A stretch of DNA of 64,000 nucleotides from QYQD01 sp040755415 (GTDB lineage Bacteria; Desulfobacterota; QYQD01): contig JBFMAZ010000043.1 of assembly GCA_040755415.1 (NCBI GenBank), forward strand, positions 3,674-67,673, read 5' to 3'. The position numbers and the translations under genes are program-made. The notes below the pieces were generated by a model. That model searched no databases and had not been told where the DNA came from. It saw only the letters and a list, made by a program, of their open reading frames with translations. This document shows, piece after piece, positions 25,829 to 35,273 of this stretch; the first letter of the stretch is position 1; every line of letters begins with the position of its first letter.

Positions 25829-26491
25829 CTACCTCAGGCCGTCTATCTCTTCATGCAATCGTTTAAAGAAGTTCACCATAAAACGGTGGCGGCTACGGGC
25901 CAGTCGTTTACCCTCTGAGGTAAGCATACGGCTATGAACCTTTTTCAACTTAACACTAAATTCCCGAAAAGCCGTATCTTCTATACTGTAGGGTTCGGTC
26001 TGCAAGATATCTACCTGAGAGTTGTGCAGCCTGGCGCCGATCTCGCCGGCAAAAAGAAAGGAACGGCCTATCCCCACCGCCCCGATGGAGTCAAGTTTAT
26101 CCGCATCAAAGAGTACTCTGGCCTCAAGGGTCCGGGGGTTATTTTCCCCTCGAAAGCGGTGGGTGGCGATACAATGCGTAACCGCCTTTATCAGGTCTTC
26201 ATCATGGGTATGCCTCCGTAAGACCTCTTCGGCCATTTCTGCGCCGCATGCGGCGTGACAAATGCCTCCATTGCTCTTCGTCTCGGTCTCCCGGCCAATG
26301 TCGTGCAGGATAGCCGCTAATTTCAGGACATGGAGATCAGCCCCCTCCCTCTCCCCGATATGCACGGCCAGAGTATAGACACGCTCCACATGATCCCAGG
26401 CATGGCTCCGGCTGCCATTTTTATAGATCTGCCGGGCCTCATCTCTAATCTTTTTTTCTAATTGATTAAGGTTATCTTTCAACTGATCCAT
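25829..26491 (-). CDS. HD-domain phosphohydrolase
   Basis: 220 residues. The HD metal site is HAWDHVERV, AAILHDIGRE and ATHRFRGENN, then FDADKLDSIGAVGIGR, a pattern seen in the YedJ/PdeH-like HD hydrolases acting on nucleotides. Metal-dependent phosphohydrolase of the cytosol. It begins 3 bases after the radical SAM gene and is third in an operon starting with the CCA-type nucleotidyltransferase. Substrate unknown. Confidence 0.88.
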   Translation of the reverse strand: MDQLKDNLNQLEKKIRDEARQIYKNGSRSHAWDHVERVYTLAVHIGEREGADLHVLKLAAILHDIGRETETKSNGGICHAACGAEMAEEVLRRHTHDEDLIKAVTHCIATHRFRGENNPRTLEARVLFDADKLDSIGAVGIGRSFLFAGEIGARLHNSQVDILQTEPYSIEDTAFREFSVKLKKVHSRMLTSEGKRLARSRHRFMVNFFKRLHEEIDGLR

Positions 26492-26494
26492 AGC

Positions 26495-27439
26495 CTAAAA
26501 CCGTAACCGTGAACTTTTCAACCGGCTAAAGTATTTACCCTGAAAGCTGCCCCTTTCCTTGAGGGCAGTTTTGATGGCATTTATCGTACCCATCTTATCC
26601 CTGGCCCAGAGGGGAGCCACCAATTCCTCTGGCCCGGGGTCACCGGTCAAACGTTGAATAACCACGTCCGGAGGTATCAATTCCAGGACAGCGCAGACTA
26701 AGTCCACGTATTCCTGCTGCGTAAGGGGGGTATACTCGCCTATTTTAAAAAGATTTCCCATGCCACACCCTTTGACTACGTAGAGGAGGTGGATTTTTAA
26801 CCCTTGGATGTCCAACCTGGCGACCAGCCGCGCTGTTTCAAGCATATCCTCTTTTGTCTCTCCCGGCAACCCCAGTATTATGTGCGCGCAAACAGGAAGC
26901 CCCGCCTTCTTCGTCATATTTACTGCTTGGATAAAATCAGCTACCGTATGCCCCCGATTGATAAACTCAAGGGTCCGGTCATGGGCGGATTGAAGGCCGT
27001 ACTCCATCCATACCAGATACTTCTCCTGATAGGAGGCAAGAAGGGCCAGGATATCGTCACTGATGCAATCCGGCCTGGTGCCGATAGCCAGTCCGACGAT
27101 GTCCTCGTCCGTTAAGGCTTCCTCATATCTTTGCCTTAATATCGGAAGCGGCGCATATGTGTTGGAAAAGGACTGAAAATAGGCGATAAATTTCCTGGCC
27201 CCATACCGCCGGCCCAGAAATGATTTGGCCTGCCTGATCTGTTCGGAGATGGGCATACCTCGCCTGAAAGCGCCGGTCCCGGAGCCATAGGCATTACAGT
27301 AAATACAGCCCTGCGTCGATTTCGTCCCGTCCCGGTTAGGACAGGTAAAACCGGCGTCTATGGGTATCTTCTGCACCCGGCAGCCATAGAGGCTGCGCAA
27401 GTAATGATTAAGGTCGTTATAGAGCCTGTCTTCAGCCAT
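26495..27439 (-). CDS. Radical SAM protein of the YhcC type (TIGR01212-like)
   Basis: 314 residues. The cluster-binding cysteines have the unusual spacing of this subfamily: FTCPNRDGTKSTQGCIYC, Cys33, Cys45 and Cys48. Other segments (KFIAYFQSFSNTYAPL, GLAIGTRPDC, MEYGLQSAHD, HIILGLPGE) match the Elp3/B12-independent radical SAM fold. Activity unknown. It sits 10 bases after the nucleotidyltransferase gene and 3 before the HD gene. Confidence 0.9.
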   Translation of the reverse strand: MAEDRLYNDLNHYLRSLYGCRVQKIPIDAGFTCPNRDGTKSTQGCIYCNAYGSGTGAFRRGMPISEQIRQAKSFLGRRYGARKFIAYFQSFSNTYAPLPILRQRYEEALTDEDIVGLAIGTRPDCISDDILALLASYQEKYLVWMEYGLQSAHDRTLEFINRGHTVADFIQAVNMTKKAGLPVCAHIILGLPGETKEDMLETARLVARLDIQGLKIHLLYVVKGCGMGNLFKIGEYTPLTQQEYVDLVCAVLELIPPDVVIQRLTGDPGPEELVAPLWARDKMGTINAIKTALKERGSFQGKYFSRLKSSRLRF

Positions 27440-27449
27440 TAACCGTTAG

Positions 27450-28916
27450 TTATTTGTAATATTCACCTTCCTTTAAACGCGCCGTCACCCAGTCTAATGC
27501 CTCGTCCCGGGTACTTATCAGACCATCGATCTGGACATCCTCCAGTTCCTCCATCAAGACCTTAAAAAAGGGGCCCGGTTCAAGATGAAAGATGTTTATC
27601 AGATCATGGCCGGTTATAAGCCGCGGACGGGTAAGAAGCGGCTTTACCTTCTCCTGATAGAAAGTAATCGTGGTCTCGAAGAGTTGCACCAACAAGGCCT
27701 CACAATCATCCGGCTTGGCCGGGCCGAGGCCGGCCAGGCTATCGGCCATAGCCAGGACAAACAATCCAATAAGCTCGTCTCCCGTCTCCCGAACCAACCG
27801 TCCCAGGGCCCGCGGTGTTACCTCCCCGGACCTTAAGACATTTACCAGATGAAAAGGCCGCATATGGAGATAGATCAGCTTCTCCACAAACTCAAGGTGC
27901 TTGTGGCTCCATTTAAGCCTCCGGGCAAAATTGGCAAATATAGCCGCACCGACCTGATCGTGGTTGTAAAAGGTGAATTTTTCGGCGCTCTCCTCCGCTG
28001 TCTTGGGTTTTCCTGCATCATGAAAAAGTGCTGCCCATTTCAGGAGAACAGATTTTGCGTCATGTTGCAGATACTCCTCTATCTCTCCCTTGTACTTATC
28101 AGGGAAATAATCCGCCGGATTAGCCTCGATTTTTTCTATATAGTAAAGGGTAAGAAAGGAATGGTCATAAACATCCAGGTGATGGTAGCCATATTGCTGT
28201 ACACCGTGCATGTCCTCTATTTCCGGACAGATCGCTGCAAAAAGACCGTCTTCCGCCATCCATCGCAAGGCGGGATAACTATTTTTTGCACCTAACAGGG
28301 TGTTCAATTCATAGGCTATACGCTCTACAGAGGTATTTTTGATGAGCGCCCCGTATCTTCTTACCATTTCCCGGGATGCGGTATCTATTTTAAAATCAAG
28401 GGTAGCGGCAAACCGGTAGGCCCTCAGCATACGCAAGGGGTCATCTATTATGCCCTGCCCGGTTATGAAGCGGATTAGTCTGTCTTCAATGTCTGCACGT
28501 CCACCCACCGGATCGATAAGGGTTAGGGGGGCCTCAAGCTTATCGTCAGTAAAGCAAACGGCCAGGGCATTTATGGTCAGGTCACGCAGGCTTAGGTCTT
28601 CCTCCAGGGTCTGGCTCCCTTTGCGAAATTCCGCAAAGTCTATCTGATAGCCCTCAAAGACTACCCGGGCCACCTTCTCAACATCGTCCAGGAGGATAAA
28701 GGTGCCGTGCACAGTTTCCGCAAAATTCTGCGCCAGTGCCAGCGCGTCTCTGGAAACCGTAAGATCGATGTCCTTTACCTCCTGGCCGAGAATCATATCC
28801 CGGATGGTGCCGCCCGCCATGCAAATCTTGATCCCTTCACGTGCGCACTTGTATACGAATCCCAGGACTTGCGGCGGCAAAAAACCCCGGACATCGAGCC
28901 TTAAAAAATCAGCCAT
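27450..28916 (-). CDS. cca: tRNA nucleotidyltransferase / poly(A) polymerase family protein with HD domain
   Basis: 488 residues. Class II nucleotidyltransferase head: CMAGGTIRDMILGQ, then DIDLTV with the metal-binding Asp pair; RNA-binding neck with FITGQGIIDDPLRMLRAYRFAA; tail with HD domain LKWAALFHDAGKPKTAEE. It either adds CCA (or only CC or A) to tRNA or polyadenylates RNA. The split between these activities cannot be judged by eye. First gene of a three-gene operon. Confidence 0.88.
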   Translation of the reverse strand: MADFLRLDVRGFLPPQVLGFVYKCAREGIKICMAGGTIRDMILGQEVKDIDLTVSRDALALAQNFAETVHGTFILLDDVEKVARVVFEGYQIDFAEFRKGSQTLEEDLSLRDLTINALAVCFTDDKLEAPLTLIDPVGGRADIEDRLIRFITGQGIIDDPLRMLRAYRFAATLDFKIDTASREMVRRYGALIKNTSVERIAYELNTLLGAKNSYPALRWMAEDGLFAAICPEIEDMHGVQQYGYHHLDVYDHSFLTLYYIEKIEANPADYFPDKYKGEIEEYLQHDAKSVLLKWAALFHDAGKPKTAEESAEKFTFYNHDQVGAAIFANFARRLKWSHKHLEFVEKLIYLHMRPFHLVNVLRSGEVTPRALGRLVRETGDELIGLFVLAMADSLAGLGPAKPDDCEALLVQLFETTITFYQEKVKPLLTRPRLITGHDLINIFHLEPGPFFKVLMEELEDVQIDGLISTRDEALDWVTARLKEGEYYK

Positions 28917-28992
28917 GAAATACTTTTAACAGGTAGCAGGGGGTTTTTCAAGAAAATCGACAGGCCCAAGTCGCGAGATTATAGTAAAGGCA

Positions 28993-29049
28993 CTAAATGA
29001 ACTACCCCGCAGCCAGCTACGACGAAGCAAGCTTCGGGGAATTTAACCC
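28993..29049. repeat. Copy of the CCCCGCAGC...AAGCT...GGGGAATT dispersed repeat
   Basis: AAATGAACTACCCCGCAGCC, AGCTACGACGAAGCAAGCTT and CGGGGAATTTAA. The same frame (TAATGAAC, CCxxGCAGCAAGCT, GGGAATT) occurs at 37224, and a related one at 23945 and 63120. Confidence 0.5.
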
Positions 29050-29133
29050 GATAACTCACAAAAATCTGCGTAATCTGTGGATTAAATTCGAATTTTGGGA
29101 CAAAACCCTGATACGGATCAGTGATCCACCCTA

Positions 29134-29313
29134 TTAATTCTTCTTTTTGACCTCTTTATTTTGACCGCAGTCACCGCTGCACTCGGAATCACGCGGCGTC
29201 CGGAAGCTCACGGATGATATGGGCATCTCACACAAAGCGCCGCCCAGATAATCCCAGACCTGCCAGCAACGTTCCACACGCGGACAAAATCGGCAATAGT
29301 AATAGTCGGTCAT
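29134..29313 (-). CDS. Small Cys-rich protein (59 aa)
   Basis: ATG at 29313 behind GAGGAGAAAGAAG. Sequence MTDYYYCRFCPRVERCWQVW, then GGALCEMP and SECSGDCGQ. Six cysteines, two in a CxxC pair, suggest zinc or an iron-sulfur cluster. Lys-rich tail. No family recognised. It follows another small protein by 11 bases; both have good ribosome binding sites, so I consider them real. Confidence 0.6.
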   Translation of the reverse strand: MTDYYYCRFCPRVERCWQVWDYLGGALCEMPISSVSFRTPRDSECSGDCGQNKEVKKKN

Positions 29314-29324
29314 CTTCTTTCTCC

Positions 29325-29546
29325 TCAACGATGGCAAAAACAATCAAAACAGTTAGAAAGGCCCCCTGCCTCTCCGCAGGCCTTTTTCATGCCCTCATCT
29401 GGCAAATGCCCTTTATTATCCACAAAGACCCTCAGCTCCTCGTCCATAAGGTCTGGCCAGGCCAACATATACAAGTTATAAATCGTTCCCCCTTTTTCCA
29501 TCACCATTTTCCTGCCGCCCATTTTATTGCTACCATGTCTATTCAT
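29325..29546 (-). CDS. Small protein, partner of the Cys-rich protein (73 aa)
   Basis: ATG at 29546 behind GGGGAGGGGCGGTT. The part after the basic N-terminus, MEKGGTIYNLYMLAWPDLMDEELRVFVDNKGHLPDEGMKKAC, followed by NCFDCFCHR, ends in three closely spaced cysteines. No family recognised. Two-gene unit with the next gene. Confidence 0.5.
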   Translation of the reverse strand: MNRHGSNKMGGRKMVMEKGGTIYNLYMLAWPDLMDEELRVFVDNKGHLPDEGMKKACGEAGGLSNCFDCFCHR

Positions 29547-29743
29547 AACCGCCCCTCCCCTTTGGGTTCGGCTTTTCATCTCTTCTTATTTTTTTATCGG
29601 CAATTGGATCTTTACGCTAAAATGTAGAGTTAAATGGAACAATGTTGTAAGTTAGGGTATAATTAGGTATAAAGTTTATCAAATTTTTATAGTCTATACA
29701 TGAAGGTACCTGTGGTACCAAATACTTTAAGTAAGACGGAAAA

Positions 29744-30637
29744 ATGAAAAACCCTTTTGCAGTACTCGGTATAACACCACAGATTGTGGCCCGCCTGGAC
29801 AATGAGGCCCTCTACAACCTGGTCAGGGCCTGCTACCGTGCCCTGCAACAAGCCCACCATCCGGACAAGCTGCGGAGGCAGACAGAAACTGCCCGCCGGA
29901 AAAGCACAGAACGGGCTACTGAAATCAACCTGGCCTATGAAAAACTCAACTGGGCAAAAGACCCTAATTCATTCCTTCTGCATAAAGAACGATATTTAAA
30001 GGCCCCGCGGCGAGAAGAGAAAAAACTCCGGGACCTGCAGGCTATTTTGGAAACGTTCATAGACAAACAAAGAGAAATGGCCGATAGTTTCTGGCAATAT
30101 CTCGGATATAGTGAAGAACAGGCTGCACGCCCCGGCGCATCTTCGACCCGAAGTGATGCCTGCTCATGCCTTAAAATGCCTGTAAGTATCACTCTCGGCA
30201 TCATTGATGTGGCTATGAGGCAAAATGTGCGTTCAGAAGGCTGGGTGCCTGGATTAGGATATAAAGAAATAAGATTTGATGAAAACAGCCAGATGTATTA
30301 CCGGCTTTCCCGTCAAAAAAAATTCACGGCGGTTAACTTTATTAAACTCATCGGGACTATTGCCAAAGACAAGATAGACATCGGCGCCCTCTTGGAAAAG
30401 AAGCCGCTGAGGGGGGTCTTATACATCCAAACCCAATCGCCGGTTAAACAGAGTAAAAGCAGCAAATATCTTGAGGTCCTGAATACCATACCTATTTCCG
30501 AATTCAAATGGCATTGCCTGCCGTTTCTAAGGCCGGATATAGTCGAAGGGCACTATCTCTTTTCCATCCACCGAAAGCCATCTGCCATGGACAAGGTATT
30601 TCTGGAAGGTATTGTCAGCCGGATAACTAAACCCTAG
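29744..30637 (+). CDS. J-domain protein with unassigned C-terminal domain
   Basis: 297 residues. The N-terminus (about 1-75) is a J domain: NPFAVLGIT, YRALQQAHHPDKLRR with the HPD motif needed to stimulate Hsp70 ATPase, and TEINLAYEKL. There is no G/F region and no zinc finger, so it is a class III J-protein. The C-terminal 200 residues are not recognised. It overlaps the stop of the opposite-strand radical SAM gene by 4 bases (tail to tail). Confidence 0.85.
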   Translation: MKNPFAVLGITPQIVARLDNEALYNLVRACYRALQQAHHPDKLRRQTETARRKSTERATEINLAYEKLNWAKDPNSFLLHKERYLKAPRREEKKLRDLQAILETFIDKQREMADSFWQYLGYSEEQAARPGASSTRSDACSCLKMPVSITLGIIDVAMRQNVRSEGWVPGLGYKEIRFDENSQMYYRLSRQKKFTAVNFIKLIGTIAKDKIDIGALLEKKPLRGVLYIQTQSPVKQSKSSKYLEVLNTIPISEFKWHCLPFLRPDIVEGHYLFSIHRKPSAMDKVFLEGIVSRITKP

Positions 30638-31731
30638 CTCAACAGGTGAACATTACCAATCTGGACATTTTTGAGTCCGGCTTTTCGTGCCGCCTCCTGA
30701 CACCTTAATGCCTGGAGGCGTGAGGTTGTGGGTAATCCTTGCAGATAAAAGTGCGGATAAAAGGCCAGCAGGCTGTAAGGGATATCACTACTTAGATCCG
30801 CAATAAAATGAGAAATGGCCGCTACCTCCTCCTCATCAATATAGCCGGGCACCAGGAGTGTACTGGCTATCAGAAAAGGGGGAACGGTCCTTTCCTTGAC
30901 GAGTAAGCTCAGTTTGGCAAAGTTTTCCAGAGTTGTCTTATTACTTACGCCGCAAAGGGCCTTATGCACCGTGTCGCTTGCGGCCTTGAGATCGAATTTT
31001 ATACACCCTCCAGATCGTAATGAGAGGTCTGCCATCATATCCAGGTACGGGGCGTTTACGGACCCATTCGTCTCCCAACAGATTCTGAGTACCCGTCCCT
31101 TGTTCTTCTCCAGGGCTATCTGGGAGGTTCTGATAGCGTGAAGCACCTGCGGGGTGGGATCACCGCCGAAATAACATATACACGTGGTCTCCGGAGTCAC
31201 GGCTTCGGCTAAGGTCTTGGCCGTAGTGCGTTTTTGGGAATATGTGAATCTCTTAAAACTATAATTTTGACAGTAGAGGCAGTTGAAAGAACAGGCATGA
31301 TAGAAAACGGCCAAATTCTTATAGCCGTATTCAGGGCCATCACGCATGGCATACCCCGGGTAGCCGCAGCCAGTCCCGGCCGGGCATACCCAGTTGCCGA
31401 CACAATTAGTCGGAAGAGGATCATAATAAAAAGAAAGATTGCCTTCATGGGGGCGGCCACCTTTGAGATGTCCCTGTTCTACATATCGCACGCCGCAATA
31501 ACCACGGCCGCCTTCTGGAATCCGGCACTGGTTTGCACAAAGGTTGCAAGGGATGCCGTTTGCATCTCTGGGCGGGAACAGCGGTAGATTAAAGGAACGG
31601 CGGCTCTCCTGATGGACTTTTTCCACCTCCGGCCAGACCTCGTCAAAGTGATGGCGAATGCAATTAAGGCAATAGCCCAGGATACTTGAAATAGTCGGGG
31701 ACTTCTGCCCGCAATATCGACAGGTGCCCAT
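30634..31731 (-). CDS. Radical SAM protein of the AmmeMemoRadiSam/PflA-like type with zinc ribbon
   Basis: 365 residues; ATG behind GAGGTGTTAAA. N-terminal zinc ribbon CRYCGQKSP, GYCLNCIRHH, then a second Cys set CNLCANQCRI, and the radical SAM motif FYHACSFNCLYCQNY (CxxxCxxC). The motif CICYFGGDPTPQVLHA is the family's GGE-like part. Homologues are PflA-type enzymes that modify unknown proteins, often in archaea and deltaproteobacteria. Activity not determinable. Confidence 0.88.
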   Translation of the reverse strand: MGTCRYCGQKSPTISSILGYCLNCIRHHFDEVWPEVEKVHQESRRSFNLPLFPPRDANGIPCNLCANQCRIPEGGRGYCGVRYVEQGHLKGGRPHEGNLSFYYDPLPTNCVGNWVCPAGTGCGYPGYAMRDGPEYGYKNLAVFYHACSFNCLYCQNYSFKRFTYSQKRTTAKTLAEAVTPETTCICYFGGDPTPQVLHAIRTSQIALEKNKGRVLRICWETNGSVNAPYLDMMADLSLRSGGCIKFDLKAASDTVHKALCGVSNKTTLENFAKLSLLVKERTVPPFLIASTLLVPGYIDEEEVAAISHFIADLSSDIPYSLLAFYPHFYLQGLPTTSRLQALRCQEAARKAGLKNVQIGNVHLLS

Positions 31732-31929
31732 TTTAACACCTCAACCTAACCCGGAAAATTTGCCACGAAGACATGAAGAAATTTATGAATGGCCTTGTGG
31801 TCGCGGCCGGGGACCATTCCTATGGCCTCCTATATAGCCTAACGGAGATTATTCAAAAGATCAATCTCCATCTGATTTTCTCGGAGTGAAACGGCAAACG
31901 GTCTGAAACTCTGTTTTACAAACCCAGCC

Positions 31930-32262
31930 CTAATGAGCCGTCAATCCTGATACGCGGTTCAGGAAATTAGTCCAATCGACTGCCGTGTATGCATCCATCT
32001 CTTTCAATTGAACCCCTATTCTGTACAGGTAATCATCTTTCTTGACCCAGGCCACCCTACCTCTTGCCTTTATCGGCACGTGCGCATCGATAGCCATATC
32101 CAGGAGCATGCCCACGTCACAGGGGTCAATGCTTTTAATCAGCAGACCGCCTAGGCTGACGTCGTGGGCGTATTCCTTGAAAAACTTGTGGCCATCAGAG
32201 TAGGTAATATGAAGAAAGGTTGGGATGCGTTCGTGTTGTCTTCTTTCTTTTCCGGAATACAT
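31930..32262 (-). CDS. Single-domain PilZ protein
   Basis: 110 residues from ATG 32262, which has AAAAGGAGTGCCGCTC in front. c-di-GMP-binding motifs: RRQHERI (RxxxR) near residue 6 and DVSLGGLLI (D/NxSxxG) near 44, followed by a beta barrel ending GVQLKEMD. A stand-alone receiver of c-di-GMP that would act on motility or exopolysaccharide by protein contact. Confidence 0.9.
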   Translation of the reverse strand: MYSGKERRQHERIPTFLHITYSDGHKFFKEYAHDVSLGGLLIKSIDPCDVGMLLDMAIDAHVPIKARGRVAWVKKDDYLYRIGVQLKEMDAYTAVDWTNFLNRVSGLTAH

Positions 32263-32678
32263 GAGCGGCACTCCTTTTGCTATTGCGGCAGGTTCTTGGT
32301 ATCCACTTCATGGCGCCTTTGGTTAGTTCCCATCCGAAAACCCCGGTTTTTCTGGATGGAGCGGTCAGCTCGCCACAATATCGGCGAATCTTCGACACTC
32401 AGCTATCAGCATTCAGCTTAATATGTTGTTTATCTTAGATTTTTGCTGACGACTGAAAGCTGATCGCTGTAAGCGTGAATTCGGAAACAGTAGTTTCCGG
32501 ATGAACACGAGTTAAGCGTCATATATTCTTATCGTACTTTTTCAGAATATATTCAATGGATTTTTCACGTGGATAGAGACTAAAATAACAGGGTTACCCA
32601 ATCAAGCCGGCATTAATGCGTTAACACCCTTAGACAGGAGCAGAGGAGCATTTAGCGGACGAGGCAGGCAGTTGTTTC
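32263..32678. other. Gap of 416 bp, no gene seen
   Basis: Around 32390-32480 it contains CAGCTATCAGCATTCAGCTT and its partner GACGACTGAAAGCTGATCGC, another word-type inverted repeat. No coding signal was found. Confidence 0.5.
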
Positions 32679-34229
32679 TTATCGATGCTTGGTGCGGTAA
32701 AACGCCTCGATACTGCTCACCATGCTGTCGATGGTGTATTCCTGAGGCATGACCTGGGTCTGGATACCAAATTTTTGCGCTGTATCCGCAGTAATAGGGC
32801 CGATGCAGGCGATGTCAACTCTCTCCAAGAGGGAGACAATCCTGTCTCTTCCCAGTATCTCCACGAAATTGCTGACCGTAGATGAACTGGTAAAAGTCAC
32901 CATATCGATTTCTCTACCTTCCAGGAGCTTAACCAGAGATTCAGCCTTTTCCGCCTCTGGTTTGACCGTCTTATAGGCCGTCACTACTTTAACCTCGGCA
33001 CCGGCTTCCGCTAGCTTCTCCGGTAGTATCTCTCTCGCCACCTTCGCCCGGGGGATGAGCACCTTCTTACCGGCTATGCCCAAGGCCTTTAAGCCTTCTA
33101 TAATCCCTTCGGCCCGGTATTCAGAAGGGACAAAGTCCAGTTTAAGATAGAGATATTCCAGCATCTCCGCCGTCCGGGGGCCGATGGCGGCCAGCTTACA
33201 TCGGCCCAAGGAACGCAGGTCGCCCCCGGTAGCCTTCAGCCTCAGCAAGAAATTCCTGACGCCATTAACACTCGTAAAGATAACCCAGTCAAATTCTTTA
33301 ATGTCCTTTATGGCCTTATCCAGCGGCTCCCAGCTATCGGGAGGAACAATGCGGATGGTGGGGAATTCCTCGCAGGCCGCCCCTAACTCTTCCAGCCTTC
33401 GCACCAGGTCACTGGCCTGTTCCCGCGTCCGGGTAACCACGATACGCCTGCCAAAAAGGGGCTTGTTTTCAAACCAGGAGAGGTATTTGCGTAAACCTAC
33501 CACCTCGCCCACCACCGTGATGGCTGGGGGTTTAAGTCCCTTTCCCCGCACTAAATCCACAATATCCAAAAGACGTCCCACGACTGTCTCCTGTCTGAGG
33601 GTCGTCCCCCAGCGGATGACCGCACAGGGCGTCTCCGGAGAGCGGCCATTGGCAATGAGATTCTCCACAATGTAGGGAAGATTTTTTACCCCCATAAAGA
33701 AAACAAGGGTCCCGATGCCAGTAGAGATCTTATCCCAGGCAATACCGCTTTCCTCCTTGGTCGGATCTTCATGTCCGGTAATGAAGGCCACGTTTGTGGT
33801 ATAGCGGCGGTGGGTGAGCGGTATGCCTGCATAGGCAGCCGCAGCAATGCCCGAAGTTACGCCCGGGATCACCTCAAACGGCACCCCGGCGGCAACCAAC
33901 TCCTCGGCCTCTTCTCCACCCCGGCCAAAGATAAAGGGATCTCCGCCCTTAAGACGTACCACCCGTTTCCCTTCTCTGGCACGCTCCACAATAAGGCGGT
34001 TAATGTCTCCCTGCGCCATAATGTGACAGCCACCTTTTTTCCCCACATAGATACGCTCTGCCTCTTCCGGGACATAGTCAAGATGGCGTTTACTGGCCAG
34101 GTAGTCATATATGACCACCTCGGCCTCACCCAGAACCTCTCTGGCCTTGACTGTAATCAGGCCCGGATCGCCCGGTCCGGCCCCTACCAGAAATACCTTT
34201 CCGCTCTTCTTCATTTGAGTACAGGACAT
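32679..34229 (-). CDS. cobA-hemD: Fused uroporphyrinogen-III methyltransferase / uroporphyrinogen-III synthase
   Basis: 516 residues from ATG 34229. Residues about 8-245 are the SAM-dependent methyltransferase (VFLVGAGPGDPGLITVKA, LKGGDPFIFGRGGEE), which makes precorrin-2; residues about 255-510 are HemD (GRRIVVTRTREQASDLVRRL, FTSVNGVRNF, VTFTSSSTVSNF), which closes the uroporphyrinogen ring. Such CobA-HemD fusions are typical of anaerobes and steer the pathway to siroheme and cobalamin. It begins 13 bases after hemC ends, so they are co-transcribed. Confidence 0.96.
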   Translation of the reverse strand: MSCTQMKKSGKVFLVGAGPGDPGLITVKAREVLGEAEVVIYDYLASKRHLDYVPEEAERIYVGKKGGCHIMAQGDINRLIVERAREGKRVVRLKGGDPFIFGRGGEEAEELVAAGVPFEVIPGVTSGIAAAAYAGIPLTHRRYTTNVAFITGHEDPTKEESGIAWDKISTGIGTLVFFMGVKNLPYIVENLIANGRSPETPCAVIRWGTTLRQETVVGRLLDIVDLVRGKGLKPPAITVVGEVVGLRKYLSWFENKPLFGRRIVVTRTREQASDLVRRLEELGAACEEFPTIRIVPPDSWEPLDKAIKDIKEFDWVIFTSVNGVRNFLLRLKATGGDLRSLGRCKLAAIGPRTAEMLEYLYLKLDFVPSEYRAEGIIEGLKALGIAGKKVLIPRAKVAREILPEKLAEAGAEVKVVTAYKTVKPEAEKAESLVKLLEGREIDMVTFTSSSTVSNFVEILGRDRIVSLLERVDIACIGPITADTAQKFGIQTQVMPQEYTIDSMVSSIEAFYRTKHR

Positions 34230-34242
34230 CGTTATTTTCCCA

Positions 34243-35187
34243 TTAATCCAGAGTTCGTTCGTATACCTCTTCCAGCACCTGCCGTGCACCCATGCCTAAA
34301 ATATCTTCCGCCAGGGCACTGCCCAGACCTTCCGCCTCACTTACCGGCCCAACTATATCCTTCTTAAAAAGGCGCTGGCCTGAAGGGTCGGCCACGATAC
34401 CGCGCAGGATAAGCCGGCCATCCCGTATCTCTCCAAAGGCCCCGATCGGCACCTGGCAGCCGCCCTCGAGCCTTTCCAAATAAGACCGCTCGGCCTGGAC
34501 AGCTATAGCCGTCTCAGCGTGATTCAAGAAAGAAATGGCCTCCAAGAGGTCTTTATCTTCACGGCGAAGTTCAAGGCCGAGTGCCCCCTGCCCAATAGCC
34601 GGCAGCATAATCTCAACCGGCAGGTACTCAGTAATCACGTCTTTAATGCCCATGCGATTGATACCGGCTGCGGCCACGATTACGGCATGCAGAGATTCTG
34701 TCTTTAATTTCCGTATACGCGTATCCAGGTTCCCCCGGAGTGAAACGATCTCAAGGTCTCCCCGATAGGCCAGGAGTTGGGCACTGCGTCGCAGACTGCT
34801 CGTACCGATCCGGGCCTTTAAAGGTAAATCTGCCAGTCTCATTTTCTCTTTGGAAATCAGAACATCACGGGGATCCTCCCTTTTTGTCGTAGTGCCGATG
34901 TGTAGTTCAGGAGGCAAATCCGTTGGCACGTCTTTCATACTATGCACAGCCAGATCAATCTCACCCCGTAAAAGGGCTTCTTCAATCTCTTTGACAAAAA
35001 GACCCTTTCCCCCGACTCGCGCCAGAGGAACGTCCAGGATCTTATCGCCCTGGGTGGTTATCTTGACCAGGGAGACCCGGGAACCCGGTAATTTGGTCTC
35101 AATCTGATCTTTAACCCATGTGGACTGAGTCATAGCCAGGGCGCTGCCGCGGGTCCCGATGCGTATGTTTTTCAGGTCAAAAGTCAT
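34243..35187 (-). CDS. hemC: Hydroxymethylbilane synthase (porphobilinogen deaminase)
   Basis: 314 residues from the ATG at 35187 behind AAGGACCTTGGAT. It polymerises four porphobilinogens. N-terminal IRIGTRGSALAMTQ, substrate loop VHSMKDVPTDLP, and the dipyrromethane-binding Cys in LEGGCQVPIGAFGE. It directly precedes the CobA-HemD fusion. The product feeds siroheme, heme d1 or B12, consistent with the B12-dependent ribonucleotide reductase at 55005. Confidence 0.97.
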   Translation of the reverse strand: MTFDLKNIRIGTRGSALAMTQSTWVKDQIETKLPGSRVSLVKITTQGDKILDVPLARVGGKGLFVKEIEEALLRGEIDLAVHSMKDVPTDLPPELHIGTTTKREDPRDVLISKEKMRLADLPLKARIGTSSLRRSAQLLAYRGDLEIVSLRGNLDTRIRKLKTESLHAVIVAAAGINRMGIKDVITEYLPVEIMLPAIGQGALGLELRREDKDLLEAISFLNHAETAIAVQAERSYLERLEGGCQVPIGAFGEIRDGRLILRGIVADPSGQRLFKKDIVGPVSEAEGLGSALAEDILGMGARQVLEEVYERTLD

Positions 35188-35222
35188 ATCCAAGGTCCTT
35201 ATCTCAACCGGGCAAAACACAT

Positions 35223-35260
35223 AAAAAAACCGGCAGCCCCTACCTCAGGAAGGTTGCCGG
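35223..35260 (-). terminator. Rho-independent terminator after the FmdB gene
   Basis: On the minus strand: CCGGCAACC, an 11-13 base loop region, GGCTGCCGG, then seven T. It lies 14 bases after the FmdB stop codon and just before hemC, so it separates the two units. Confidence 0.85.
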
Positions 35261-35273
35261 GATGTGTTCAGCA

